NCBI RefSeq assembly: GCF_002188635.1
Contig: NZ_NINX01000040.1
Coordinates: 62,001-126,000, forward strand
DNA: 64,000 bases
From: Pigmentiphaga sp. NML030171
GTDB taxonomy: Bacteria > Pseudomonadota > Gammaproteobacteria > Burkholderiales > Burkholderiaceae_B
Direction of reading: 5' to 3'
The notes under the pieces were generated by a model. That model searched no databases and was not told the origin of the DNA. It was given only the letters and a program-made list of their open reading frames with translations. Below are positions 8,103 to 15,132 of the stretch, piece by piece; positions within the stretch are counted from its first letter, which is position 1; each line of letters starts with the position of its first letter. Both the position numbers and the translations under genes were made by a program.

Positions 8103-9104
8103 TCAGGAAGCCGACTGTATGCCGGCCTTACGGATGATCGTGCCCCAGCGCGCATATTCCTTGTCCATGTAGCTTTGCAGATCGTCCGGCGTCGAGCCTA
8201 CGATGTCCAGGCCCATGTCGTGGAAGCGCGTGGCGATGTCGGGCTTGGCCAGGATCTCCTTGACCGTGGCCGAGAGCTTGTCTCGCACCGACTTGGACGT
8301 GCCCGTTGGGGCCAGCAAGGCGAACCACGGACCCGCCACGATCTCGGGATAGCCTTTTTCCGCGAAGGTCGGAACCTCGGGCAGCACCGAACTGCGTCGA
8401 GGCGAGGCCACTGCAACGGCAGCCAACTGGCCCGTCCGGACTCGCTCACCCACATTCACGGTGTCCGCGATCATCAGATCGACGCGACCCTGCATGACAT
8501 CGGTCAATATGGGAGGAAAACCGTTGTAGGGCACATGCGTTAGCGAAATGCCCAGCGCCTGGTCCAGCAGCGCGCCGGTGACGTGGCCCGTGGTGCCCAC
8601 GCCCTGGGTGGCGTAAGTCAGCGGCGCGCCGCCCGACCGAGCCCGCTGCAGGAAAGCCTCGAACGTCGGCAGTCCTGCCTTGGGCGAGGCCACCAGCACG
8701 TTGGGCGCATCGACAACCCGCGACACCGGAGCAAACGCATGCTGCGCATCGTAGGGCAGCTTGGACATGATGAACGGGTTGATCACCAGCGGTCCCTGGG
8801 CCGTAAGCAGCAGCGTGTAGCCATCCGCCGCGCTCTTGGCCACGAGATCCGTGCCGATGGTGCCACCGGCGCCTGCCTTGTTTTCCACCACGAACTGTTG
8901 GTGATAGCGGGCCGAAAGCTCGGCCGCCAGCGTGCGGGCGACGACGTCGATCGATCCTCCAGCCAGGAAAGGCACAATCACCCGGACGGAACGAGTGGGC
9001 CAGGAAGCTCCCTGCGCGAAAACCCCATGCGGGAACAGGCTGGTGGCGCCGAGGGCGGCTGCCAGGGCGAGATGTCTCATGATATTTGTCATCGTAAGCC
9101 TCAT
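8103..9104 (-). CDS. Bug-family (TctC) periplasmic solute-binding receptor
   Basis: The protein has 333 residues: a signal peptide (HLALAAALGATSLFPHGVFA) then a mature start SWPTRSVRVIVPFLAGGSID and the Bug hairpin VVENKAGAGGTIGTDLVAKS. The ATG at 9104 overlaps the stop of the upstream Rieske oxygenase gene (ATGA). An internal ATG at about 9090 (MTNIMRH) has a better spaced GAGG and could be the true start. It is the second gene of the MarR-associated operon, so the ligand is probably the oxygenase substrate or a related aromatic acid (inference). No TctA/TctB partner is adjacent. Confidence 0.9.
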   Translation of the reverse strand: MRLTMTNIMRHLALAAALGATSLFPHGVFAQGASWPTRSVRVIVPFLAGGSIDVVARTLAAELSARYHQQFVVENKAGAGGTIGTDLVAKSAADGYTLLLTAQGPLVINPFIMSKLPYDAQHAFAPVSRVVDAPNVLVASPKAGLPTFEAFLQRARSGGAPLTYATQGVGTTGHVTGALLDQALGISLTHVPYNGFPPILTDVMQGRVDLMIADTVNVGERVRTGQLAAVAVASPRRSSVLPEVPTFAEKGYPEIVAGPWFALLAPTGTSKSVRDKLSATVKEILAKPDIATRFHDMGLDIVGSTPDDLQSYMDKEYARWGTIIRKAGIQSAS

Positions 9105-10384
9105 TTCATCTTCTCCCGGGTCCCCTGGACTGGCGGCAACTGCGCCAGCGCCGCTGCTTCGTCGAAAGTTCGGGTTCGGTTCAGCGTGATGGCGATGGCA
9201 CGGATGCGGTATTGCGAGGCAGCGAGCGCTTCCGGTGGCATCCGCCCTTCCTCGAGTGCCTGGGCGGCATTGATCAGCCTGCGCCGGGTCTGGGCGATGG
9301 CGGTATCGGACGTCCCGAGGTGCTCGATGCTGCGGTCCGCGATTTCGCCCTGGCTTTCCTGCACGGCGATGTCCTGCAATTGGGCGCTGGGGATGCCGGT
9401 AAAGGATTCGGCGCGCTGCTTGCCGCGATCGATCAGATAGTCGTTCTCCTTGTTGCCTATCGATTCATAGGTGCCCGGCACGCGGCGCGAATAATCCAGA
9501 TCGCCGGTGTCGTACTCCTCGATTTCCTCCTGTTCCAGCGGCCGCTCCGGCTGGTAGCGGATCCTGTACCACCAGCAGTTCCGGTCGTCGATCGGGACGA
9601 AGAAATTGGCCCGGCACACGCTTCCCGGCGCGGTCGGGACCAGCACGCCGACCGGCATCAGCCACTGCGTGACGCGCCAGTAGTAGGTATCGTCGTCGCC
9701 GTCTCGGCGCGCGGAAATGGACATGCCGTAAGGGGTATCCGCACAGAAGAACCGCGGAGCGCCATCGGCGTCGGAGAAGCGCTGAAAGTCCCCCACGCCG
9801 AACACGTCCTTGGACATGAGGTTCATCTGGTGCAGAAAGGTCAGATGAGACGTATCCAGGCTGCCTTCCAGCGCCTGCATGAAGTTGCAACGCATCAGCC
9901 GCTTCGACGCGTAAACGTGGCTTTCCGGCAGCGACATGAATTCGATGTCGGGCGCGGCGGGGGCCTGGCCAGGGCCCAGATAGGCCCAGACGATGCCACC
10001 GGATTCATGCACGGGGTATGCCCGCGCGCGCACCTTGGCCTTCATCGGGCTGGTCGAAGGTTCGCTGGGCATGTCGACGCAGGCGCCGTCCACGCCAAAC
10101 TTCCAACCGTGGTAGACGCAGCGTAATCCACCCTGTTCATTGCGGCCGAAGAACAGGTCGACCGAGCGATGCGGGCAGCGCGCGTCCAGCAGTCCGACCC
10201 TGCCCTCCGAGTCGCGAAACGCCACCAGGCGGTGGCCGAGCAGGCCGACACGCACTGGCGGGCAGTCCGGCTCGGCGATTTCTTCCGACAACAATGCCGG
10301 TATCCAGAATCGACCAATGAGATTTCCCATGGGCGCGCCGTTCTCCACCCGGGTAAGCATGCGATTCATTTCGGGGCTGAGCAT
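9101..10384 (-). CDS. Rieske non-heme iron oxygenase, phthalate-4,5-dioxygenase-like catalytic subunit
   Basis: This 427-residue ring-hydroxylating oxygenase alpha subunit has a Rieske centre (Cys70-X-His72 and Cys89-X2-His92, motif CVYHGWK) and a mononuclear-iron motif DTSHLTFLH (Asp177, His180, His185). The C-terminal region IEHLGTSDTAIAQTRRRL is typical of the phthalate/vanillate-type family. The start at 10384 follows GGAGG with a short spacer; a longer in-frame version would begin at 10447 inside the operator region. It needs an electron-transfer reductase, which is not encoded nearby. Expression is predicted from the promoter/operator at 10446-10510. Confidence 0.9.
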   Translation of the reverse strand: MLSPEMNRMLTRVENGAPMGNLIGRFWIPALLSEEIAEPDCPPVRVGLLGHRLVAFRDSEGRVGLLDARCPHRSVDLFFGRNEQGGLRCVYHGWKFGVDGACVDMPSEPSTSPMKAKVRARAYPVHESGGIVWAYLGPGQAPAAPDIEFMSLPESHVYASKRLMRCNFMQALEGSLDTSHLTFLHQMNLMSKDVFGVGDFQRFSDADGAPRFFCADTPYGMSISARRDGDDDTYYWRVTQWLMPVGVLVPTAPGSVCRANFFVPIDDRNCWWYRIRYQPERPLEQEEIEEYDTGDLDYSRRVPGTYESIGNKENDYLIDRGKQRAESFTGIPSAQLQDIAVQESQGEIADRSIEHLGTSDTAIAQTRRRLINAAQALEEGRMPPEALAASQYRIRAIAITLNRTRTFDEAAALAQLPPVQGTREKMK

Positions 10385-10445
10385 CGATCCTCCTGTCTCC
10401 TGTTCCATGACTGCGCTCCGCCCTCGCGGATGGTCGCGGCCCTGC

Positions 10446-10484
10446 ACTGATCAAATACTAGCGAATCGCTAGCATTTGATCAGT
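10446..10484. promoter_or_regulatory. 39-bp near-perfect palindromic operator
   Basis: Nineteen-base arms around base 10465 pair at 18 of 19 positions (only 10457/10473 mismatch). The outer part is ACTGATCAAAT and the inner part CTAGCGA. It covers the end of the -10 box and the expected start site of the Rieske-oxygenase promoter, the classical position for a repressor. The convergent MarR regulator at 7596-8090 is the likeliest binder, though this is inferred. Confidence 0.85.
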
Positions 10485-10510
10485 ATAGGATTCGCATGGC
10501 CGGGTGTCAA
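10482..10510 (-). promoter_or_regulatory. sigma70-type promoter of the Rieske oxygenase-Bug operon
   Basis: Reading the minus strand, TTGACA (10510-10505) is followed after exactly 17 nt by TATACT (10487-10482). The predicted start site falls near 10475, inside the palindromic operator, leaving a leader of about 90 nt before the ATG at 10384. Confidence 0.75.
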
Positions 10511-10528
10511 GAAGGAGAAAACGGCAAC

Positions 10529-10575
10529 AGCCATGGCCCTCTGGCGCGGCGCGACCGCGTCAAAGGGCCATGGCT
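10529..10575. terminator. Inverted repeat downstream of the alcohol dehydrogenase gene
   Basis: Perfect 12-bp arms, AGCCATGGCCCT at 10529-10540 and its complement at 10564-10575, enclose a 23-nt GC-rich loop. It lies 40 bp past the alcohol dehydrogenase stop and is followed on the minus strand by GTTGCCGTTTTC, a weak T-run. It probably ends the operon transcribed leftward and keeps readthrough away from the next promoter. Confidence 0.5.
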
Positions 10576-10615
10576 GCCCGATAAGAAAGGACCGGAAACG
10601 ACCGGCCGGGTAGGT

Positions 10616-11725
10616 TCAGCTCCAGGGATCGATGGTCATGTGGATGGCCCCCTGCACGCCCTGGCCCGCCAGGCTGCGCAGCGCGAGGTCGGTATCCTCG
10701 AGCCCGAAGGCATGCGTGCTCATCTTCTTCACCCCATGGCGATCGCCCGCGATCAGTTGCAGCGCCAGCTCGACCGATTCGTAGCTGTGGCCGCGCATGC
10801 CCTTGACGGTCAGGAAGCGCGCGATGATGCGATCGCTGTCGAATTCGGGAATGCGGCGGCGCTTCTGCCCGCCCAGGATGACCCGTCCGCGCTTGCGCGC
10901 AAGCTGGACCGCGGTGACGACCGAATCGGTGCCGCCCGCGGCGCAGTCGATGACCAGGTCCGCCATCAGGCCACCGGTCAGGTCGGCGACGGTCTCGAGC
11001 AGGTCCTGCGACTCGATGTCGATGGTGTGGTGCGCGCCCAGTTCGCGCGCCAGTGCCAGGCGGCGCGCATCCGTCTCGTTCGAGAGCCCGGTGATGATGA
11101 TGCGTTCGGCCCCCGCTTCGCGCGCGGCCACGACGCATGCCAGGCCCTGTTGGCCGGGCCCTTGTATCACCACGGTCTGGCCCGGCCCCGCGCCGCCTTG
11201 CAGGTAGGTCCATTCGATGCCGTTGGCCAGGGGCAGCGCCAGCGCCGCATGGCGGGGCGAGACGCCGGCGGGCACGCGATGGAACACCGTGTTCAGGTGC
11301 AGGAACTGGTACTGGCTGAACCCGCCCCACAGCCCCGGTTCCACCGACAGCCCGGTGGCGCCGTAGCGCAGTCCGCCCAGGCGCCAGTCGGTGGCGTCGC
11401 ACAGCCGGAATTCGCCGCTGCGGCAGAACTCGCAATGGCCGCAGGGCAGGTATTCCTCCAGCGCGACCAGGTCGCCTTCCTTCACCCCCCACCTGGCGCG
11501 CGCCACGTCGCCCAGTTCGGCCACGTGGCCCACGGTTTCGTGGCCGAGCACGAGCGGGCCGCGGCTGGCCGGCAGTTGCTGGTAGTAGGGCCAGTCGCTG
11601 CCGCACACGCCGGTGACGGCGACCTTGAGCAGGCCGCTGGTGGCGGAGGTGGCCGGCGCGGCCAGTTCGCGCAGTTCGGTCCTGCCGGCCTCGACGGCGA
11701 CCGCGGCTCGTACGTTAAGCGCCAT
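10616..11725 (-). CDS. zinc-dependent alcohol dehydrogenase (medium-chain dehydrogenase/reductase)
   Basis: This 369-residue cytosolic NAD(P)-dependent enzyme carries the catalytic zinc ligands Cys41 (GVCGSD) and His62-Glu63 (GHETVGH). The structural zinc ligands are Cys95, Cys98, Cys101 and Cys109 (CGHCEFCRSGEFRLC). The Rossmann segment QGPGQQGLACVVAAREAG sits mid-protein. The ATG lies 5 bp after the stop of the upstream Rieske oxygenase gene, so the two are cotranscribed. It may oxidise an alcohol or diol made by, or feeding, the oxygenase (inference). Related families include threonine/sorbitol dehydrogenases, and the substrate is undetermined. Confidence 0.88.
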   Translation of the reverse strand: MALNVRAAVAVEAGRTELRELAAPATSATSGLLKVAVTGVCGSDWPYYQQLPASRGPLVLGHETVGHVAELGDVARARWGVKEGDLVALEEYLPCGHCEFCRSGEFRLCDATDWRLGGLRYGATGLSVEPGLWGGFSQYQFLHLNTVFHRVPAGVSPRHAALALPLANGIEWTYLQGGAGPGQTVVIQGPGQQGLACVVAAREAGAERIIITGLSNETDARRLALARELGAHHTIDIESQDLLETVADLTGGLMADLVIDCAAGGTDSVVTAVQLARKRGRVILGGQKRRRIPEFDSDRIIARFLTVKGMRGHSYESVELALQLIAGDRHGVKKMSTHAFGLEDTDLALRSLAGQGVQGAIHMTIDPWS

Positions 11726-11730
11726 GGCCG

Positions 11731-13029
11731 CTACACCGACGCGTGCGGCCGGCCGGGCTGCGCCGTGAGCGCCTCGGCGGCGGCGTCCTTGAAGTGCTGG
11801 TCGCGCGGCAGGATCACCGCCGCCGAGCGGACGTGGTGCGCCGACGGATGCGTTCCCGGAGGCGCCGCGCCTTCCTCGGCCAGCGCCTTCACGGCCTTCA
11901 TCAACGCGCGGCGCATCTTGACGATGCCGTTGTCGGTGGACGTCAGGTGCTCCTTGGTACGGTCCTGGATCGGGCCCATGCTTTCCTGCAGCGATGCATC
12001 CTGCATGCCGATGCCTTCGATGCCGCTGAACGTTCTGCCCGCCTTCTGGGCCTCGCGGTCCATCAGGTAGTCGTTGTCCTTGTTCTGCAGCGGGCGGAAC
12101 GTGCCCGGCACGTAGCGCACGTGGATGCCCTTGCCGTCTTCCATCGCCTGCACCTCGGCCTCGGTCAGCGCGCGGCCGGCATGGTAGTCGAAGCTCCACG
12201 CCCAGCAATTCTCGTCGTCGATGGGAACCCAGAAGTGCCCGTGCACCGGATGATCGCCGCGCGGAGGAACCATGGTGAAGCAGGGCATCAGCCACGGGGT
12301 GATGCGCCAGTAGTAGGAATCGTCATCGGCGTTGCGGCGCACGCCCACCAGCAGGCCGGTATCGGTGTCGACCACCTCGAACACCGGGCGCAGGTCCTTG
12401 AGGTTGTACTGGTTGCCCGCCGCACCCTTGAACAGCGGATCGGACTTGAGGCTGTCGCGATGCAGCCACGAGACGTGGCTGGAATCGATGCCGCCCTCCA
12501 GCGCCTGCAGCCAGTTGTTTTCCTGGATGCGCTTGGACACGAAGCGCTGCTCGGCGGGCACCATCGCGAACTCGTACTCGGGCAGCGGTGGCTGGTGCTC
12601 GGGCGGGCCCATGTAGGTCCACAGGATGCCGCCGCGCTCGACCAGCGGATACGAGGTGAGCTTGATACGGCTGCGAAAACCGCTGTCTTCCGCTTCGGAC
12701 GGCACGTCCAGGCATTGGCCGTCGGCGGCGTATTTCCAGCCATGGTACGGACAGCGGATGCCGCCGCCCTGGCCCTTCTCGTCGTAGCGGCCGAACCAAA
12801 GCGACACGCCGCGATGCGCACAGAACTCGTCGATGAGGCCGATGTTGTCTTCCTCGTCGCGTATGGCCAGCAGCCGCTCGGACAGCAGCTTGACGCGCAC
12901 CGGCTCGCAGCCGGGCCCGGGCAGCTCGCGGCTCAGCATCACCGGCAGCCAGTAGCGGCGGAACAGCTCGCCCAGGGGCGTTCCCGGCCCCGTCTGGGTA
13001 AGCAGGTCGTTCTGTTCCTTCTTCAACAT
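11731..13029 (-). CDS. Rieske non-heme iron oxygenase, phthalate-4,5-dioxygenase-like (second copy)
   Basis: The protein has 432 residues. The Rieske ligands are Cys70/His72 and Cys93/His96 (CPYHGWK). The mononuclear iron motif is DSSHVSWLH (Asp182, His185, His190). The N-terminus (LLTQTGPGTPLGELFRRYWL) and the C-terminal TKEHLTSTDNGIVKMRRALM are typical of phthalate 4,5-dioxygenase oxygenase subunits. The ATG at 13029 has GAGGGG 8-9 nt upstream; a longer frame from 13101 would run through the operator. It is a distant paralogue of the oxygenase at 9101-10384. No reductase or ferredoxin gene is adjacent. It is divergent from the Bug receptor at 13173. Confidence 0.9.
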   Translation of the reverse strand: MLKKEQNDLLTQTGPGTPLGELFRRYWLPVMLSRELPGPGCEPVRVKLLSERLLAIRDEEDNIGLIDEFCAHRGVSLWFGRYDEKGQGGGIRCPYHGWKYAADGQCLDVPSEAEDSGFRSRIKLTSYPLVERGGILWTYMGPPEHQPPLPEYEFAMVPAEQRFVSKRIQENNWLQALEGGIDSSHVSWLHRDSLKSDPLFKGAAGNQYNLKDLRPVFEVVDTDTGLLVGVRRNADDDSYYWRITPWLMPCFTMVPPRGDHPVHGHFWVPIDDENCWAWSFDYHAGRALTEAEVQAMEDGKGIHVRYVPGTFRPLQNKDNDYLMDREAQKAGRTFSGIEGIGMQDASLQESMGPIQDRTKEHLTSTDNGIVKMRRALMKAVKALAEEGAAPPGTHPSAHHVRSAAVILPRDQHFKDAAAEALTAQPGRPHASV

Positions 13030-13053
13030 CTTGAGTCCCCTCGCTTGAGATAC

Positions 13054-13090
13054 GTTCCGTATAAAGGAACACTGTTCCTCGATAGGAAAC
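13054..13090. promoter_or_regulatory. GTTCC/GGAAC inverted-repeat operator cluster
   Basis: The 143-bp gap between the divergent oxygenase and Bug genes holds GTTCC (13054), GGAAC (13066), GTTCC (13074) and GGAAAC (13085). The central 15 bp at 13065-13079 form a perfect palindrome with 7-bp arms AGGAACA/TGTTCCT. The nearby IclR-family gene at 14340 is the candidate binder, since IclR proteins commonly bind such short, closely repeated palindromes in divergent promoters. Confidence 0.6.
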
Positions 13091-13172
13091 AAAGTTATCA
13101 TTCGCTCGATCCCGATGTCAATGCGGCCCGTGCCGCGGCGACCATCGGAACTTCAAGAAAGGAGACACGCCG

Positions 13173-14150
13173 ATGACGATTCATCGCCATTTCCTCGCGC
13201 GCCTTCTGTGCGCGAGCCTTGCAGCCGGCGCCCTTGCGGCGCCTGCCTGTGCGCAGGATCCGTGGCCCAACCGGCCGGTCAAGATCGTGGTGCCCTACGC
13301 GCCCGGCGGCAGCGCCGACACGCTGGGCCGGCTGATCGCGCGCCATCTTGCCGAGACGTTCAAGCAGAGCTTCGTGGTGGACAACCGCGGCGGCGCGGGC
13401 GGCGTCATCGGTTCGCAAATGGTCGCGCGCGCCGAGCCCGACGGCTACACGCTGGTGGTGTCGGGCATCGGCTCGCACGTCGTCGCCCCGTTGACCAACG
13501 CGACCAGCTTCGACCCGATCAAGGACTTCACCCACATCGCGCTGCTGGGCGGACCGCCCACCGTGCTGGCGGTCAACGTGGCGCAGCCCATCAAGGACGT
13601 GCCCGGCTTCATCAAACAGGTCAAGTCCATGCCCCAGGGCCTGAGCTGGGCCTCGCCCGGGCAGGGCACGCATGGCGCCCTGATCGGCGAAGCCTTCCGC
13701 CAGATCACCAAGCTGAACCTGGTGCACATCAGCTACAAGGGCGCGGGTCCGGCCGTGGCCGACGTCGCGGCCAACCAGGTACCGGCCGCCTTCATCACGC
13801 TCAGCACCGCCGCTGGCAACATCAAGGCCGGCAAGCTGCGCCCGCTGGCCGTGACCTCGGCGCAGCGCGTGGCCGACTTCCCCGATATCCCGACCTTCAA
13901 GGAACTGGGCTATCCGCAGCTGACCGGCACCACCTGGTTCTCGCTGTCGGGCCCCGCCGGCATGGCGCCCGAGCTGGTCACCAAGCTCAACCTCGCGGTG
14001 CGCAAGGCCCTGCAATCGTCGGAAGGGCAGGCCGAACTGCGGGCCCAGAACATGGAAACCTTCGACTGGGATGCGCCCACGTTCAACGATTTCGTGAAGA
14101 AGGAAATCGTGCACTGGAAGCAATATATAGAGCCCCCCCCTACGCGCTGA
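13173..14150 (+). CDS. Bug-family (TctC) periplasmic solute-binding receptor
   Basis: The protein has 325 residues: signal peptide HFLARLLCASLAAGALAAPA (cleavage near ACA/Q), mature start WPNRPVKIVVPYAPGGSADT and Bug hairpin VVDNRGGAGGVIGSQMV. A GGAG lies about 9 nt before the ATG. It is divergent from the second Rieske oxygenase and upstream of the IclR gene, so it probably captures the cluster's substrate. The last residues (EPPPTR) are encoded by bases that match the start of the intergenic repeat family (CCCCCCTACGCGCT), so the natural C-terminus may have been replaced when the repeat arrived. Confidence 0.9.
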   Translation: MTIHRHFLARLLCASLAAGALAAPACAQDPWPNRPVKIVVPYAPGGSADTLGRLIARHLAETFKQSFVVDNRGGAGGVIGSQMVARAEPDGYTLVVSGIGSHVVAPLTNATSFDPIKDFTHIALLGGPPTVLAVNVAQPIKDVPGFIKQVKSMPQGLSWASPGQGTHGALIGEAFRQITKLNLVHISYKGAGPAVADVAANQVPAAFITLSTAAGNIKAGKLRPLAVTSAQRVADFPDIPTFKELGYPQLTGTTWFSLSGPAGMAPELVTKLNLAVRKALQSSEGQAELRAQNMETFDWDAPTFNDFVKKEIVHWKQYIEPPPTR

Positions 14151-14160
14151 CGCGCGCAAG

Positions 14161-14250
14161 GAAAGCCCACCCCCTACGCCCTTCGGGCGCCCCCTCAAGG
14201 GGGCGAAACCGGCGGACTGGCAAAGCCAGATCCGCGGTTTCCTGGGACCG
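14161..14250 (+). repeat. Dispersed GC-rich hairpin repeat, copy A
   Basis: About 90 bp beginning just after the Bug stop codon. It has a CCCCCTACGCCCTTCGGGCG hairpin, then CCCCTCAAGGGGGCG, then an inverted repeat built on GGCGGACTGGCAAAGCCAGA. The same arrangement recurs at 26031-26120, in inverse orientation at 26163-26248, and at 41160-41250. Divergence from the other copies is mostly in paired positions that keep the hairpins (for example CTGGC/GCCAG against CCGGC/GCCGG). Confidence 0.75.
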
Positions 14251-14339
14251 GTGGGACTTTCCTGGTTTGTCGCTTCCGTGCTTTGCTGGCTGCCAGCACT
14301 TGTTATAAAGGTGGGTTGACACAAACATTGTCCATCATC

Positions 14340-15119
14340 ATGCAAGACACTCAGGACGGAGGCGAAGGGCGGCTGTCCTCGGTCGCTTCGGCCATTCGTG
14401 TGCTCAAGGCGTTTTCCGAGACGGAAGTCGAGATCGGGATCAGCACGCTTGCCAAGCGGCTGGGGCTGGCCAAGAGCACGGTGCACCGGCTGGCCAGCAC
14501 GCTGACGGCCGAGGGGCTGTTGGAGCAGAATCCGGAGAATGGCCGGTATCGGCTGGGGCTGGGGCTGTTCGCGCTGGGCGCGCTGGTGCGGCGACGCATG
14601 GATATTTCGACGCAGGCCCTGCCCTACCTGCACGAGTTGCGCGAGATCACCGGCGAGACCGTGCATCTGGCCACGCTCGAGCAGAGCAACATCATCTATC
14701 TCTTCAACCTCGAAAGCCATCAGGCGATCCGCATGCGTTCGTACGTGGGCGCGCGCAAGCCCGCCTTTTGCACCAGCGAGGGCCGTGCCCTGCTGGCCTT
14801 CCAGAGCGCCGAGGTACTGGCGCGCGTGGTCAAGGACGGCCTGGCGCCGCGCACGCCGAACACACAGACCGATCCTGCCCTGTTGCGCGGCACGCTGGAA
14901 CAGGTGCGCCGCGACGGCTATGCGCAGGACGACGAGGAAAGCGAGGTCGGCATGCGGGGCCTTGCGGCGCCGGTGCGCGACCACACCGGGCAGGTCATCG
15001 CCGCGATCGGCATCGCCGGTCCCACCCAGCGACTGACCAAGAAAGCGATGCGCGGGTTCGTCGCGCCCGTGCTCCAGGCCGCCGACGGCGTGTCGGCGCG
15101 GCTAGGCTACCAATCATGA
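14340..15119 (+). CDS. IclR-family transcriptional regulator
   Basis: This 259-residue protein has an N-terminal winged HTH (AIRVLKAFSETEVEIGISTL, recognition helix GLAKSTVHRLASTL) and the IclR effector domain (LGALVRRRMDISTQALPYL, ESEVGMRGLAAPV). The ATG at 14340 is preferred over an upstream in-frame start at 14283. It sits between the Bug gene and the G3E GTPase gene. The GGAAC/GTTCC palindromes at 13054-13090 make it the probable regulator of the oxygenase-alcohol dehydrogenase operon and the Bug gene. IclR members act as either activators or repressors. Confidence 0.9.
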   Translation: MQDTQDGGEGRLSSVASAIRVLKAFSETEVEIGISTLAKRLGLAKSTVHRLASTLTAEGLLEQNPENGRYRLGLGLFALGALVRRRMDISTQALPYLHELREITGETVHLATLEQSNIIYLFNLESHQAIRMRSYVGARKPAFCTSEGRALLAFQSAEVLARVVKDGLAPRTPNTQTDPALLRGTLEQVRRDGYAQDDEESEVGMRGLAAPVRDHTGQVIAAIGIAGPTQRLTKKAMRGFVAPVLQAADGVSARLGYQS

Positions 15120-15132
15120 GCTGAGTTCGTCC

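Noticed and set aside
13173-14150. Considered as a pseudogene because its end lies in a repeat
   Set aside because: Length, signal peptide and both lobes are intact. Only the last few residues are affected.
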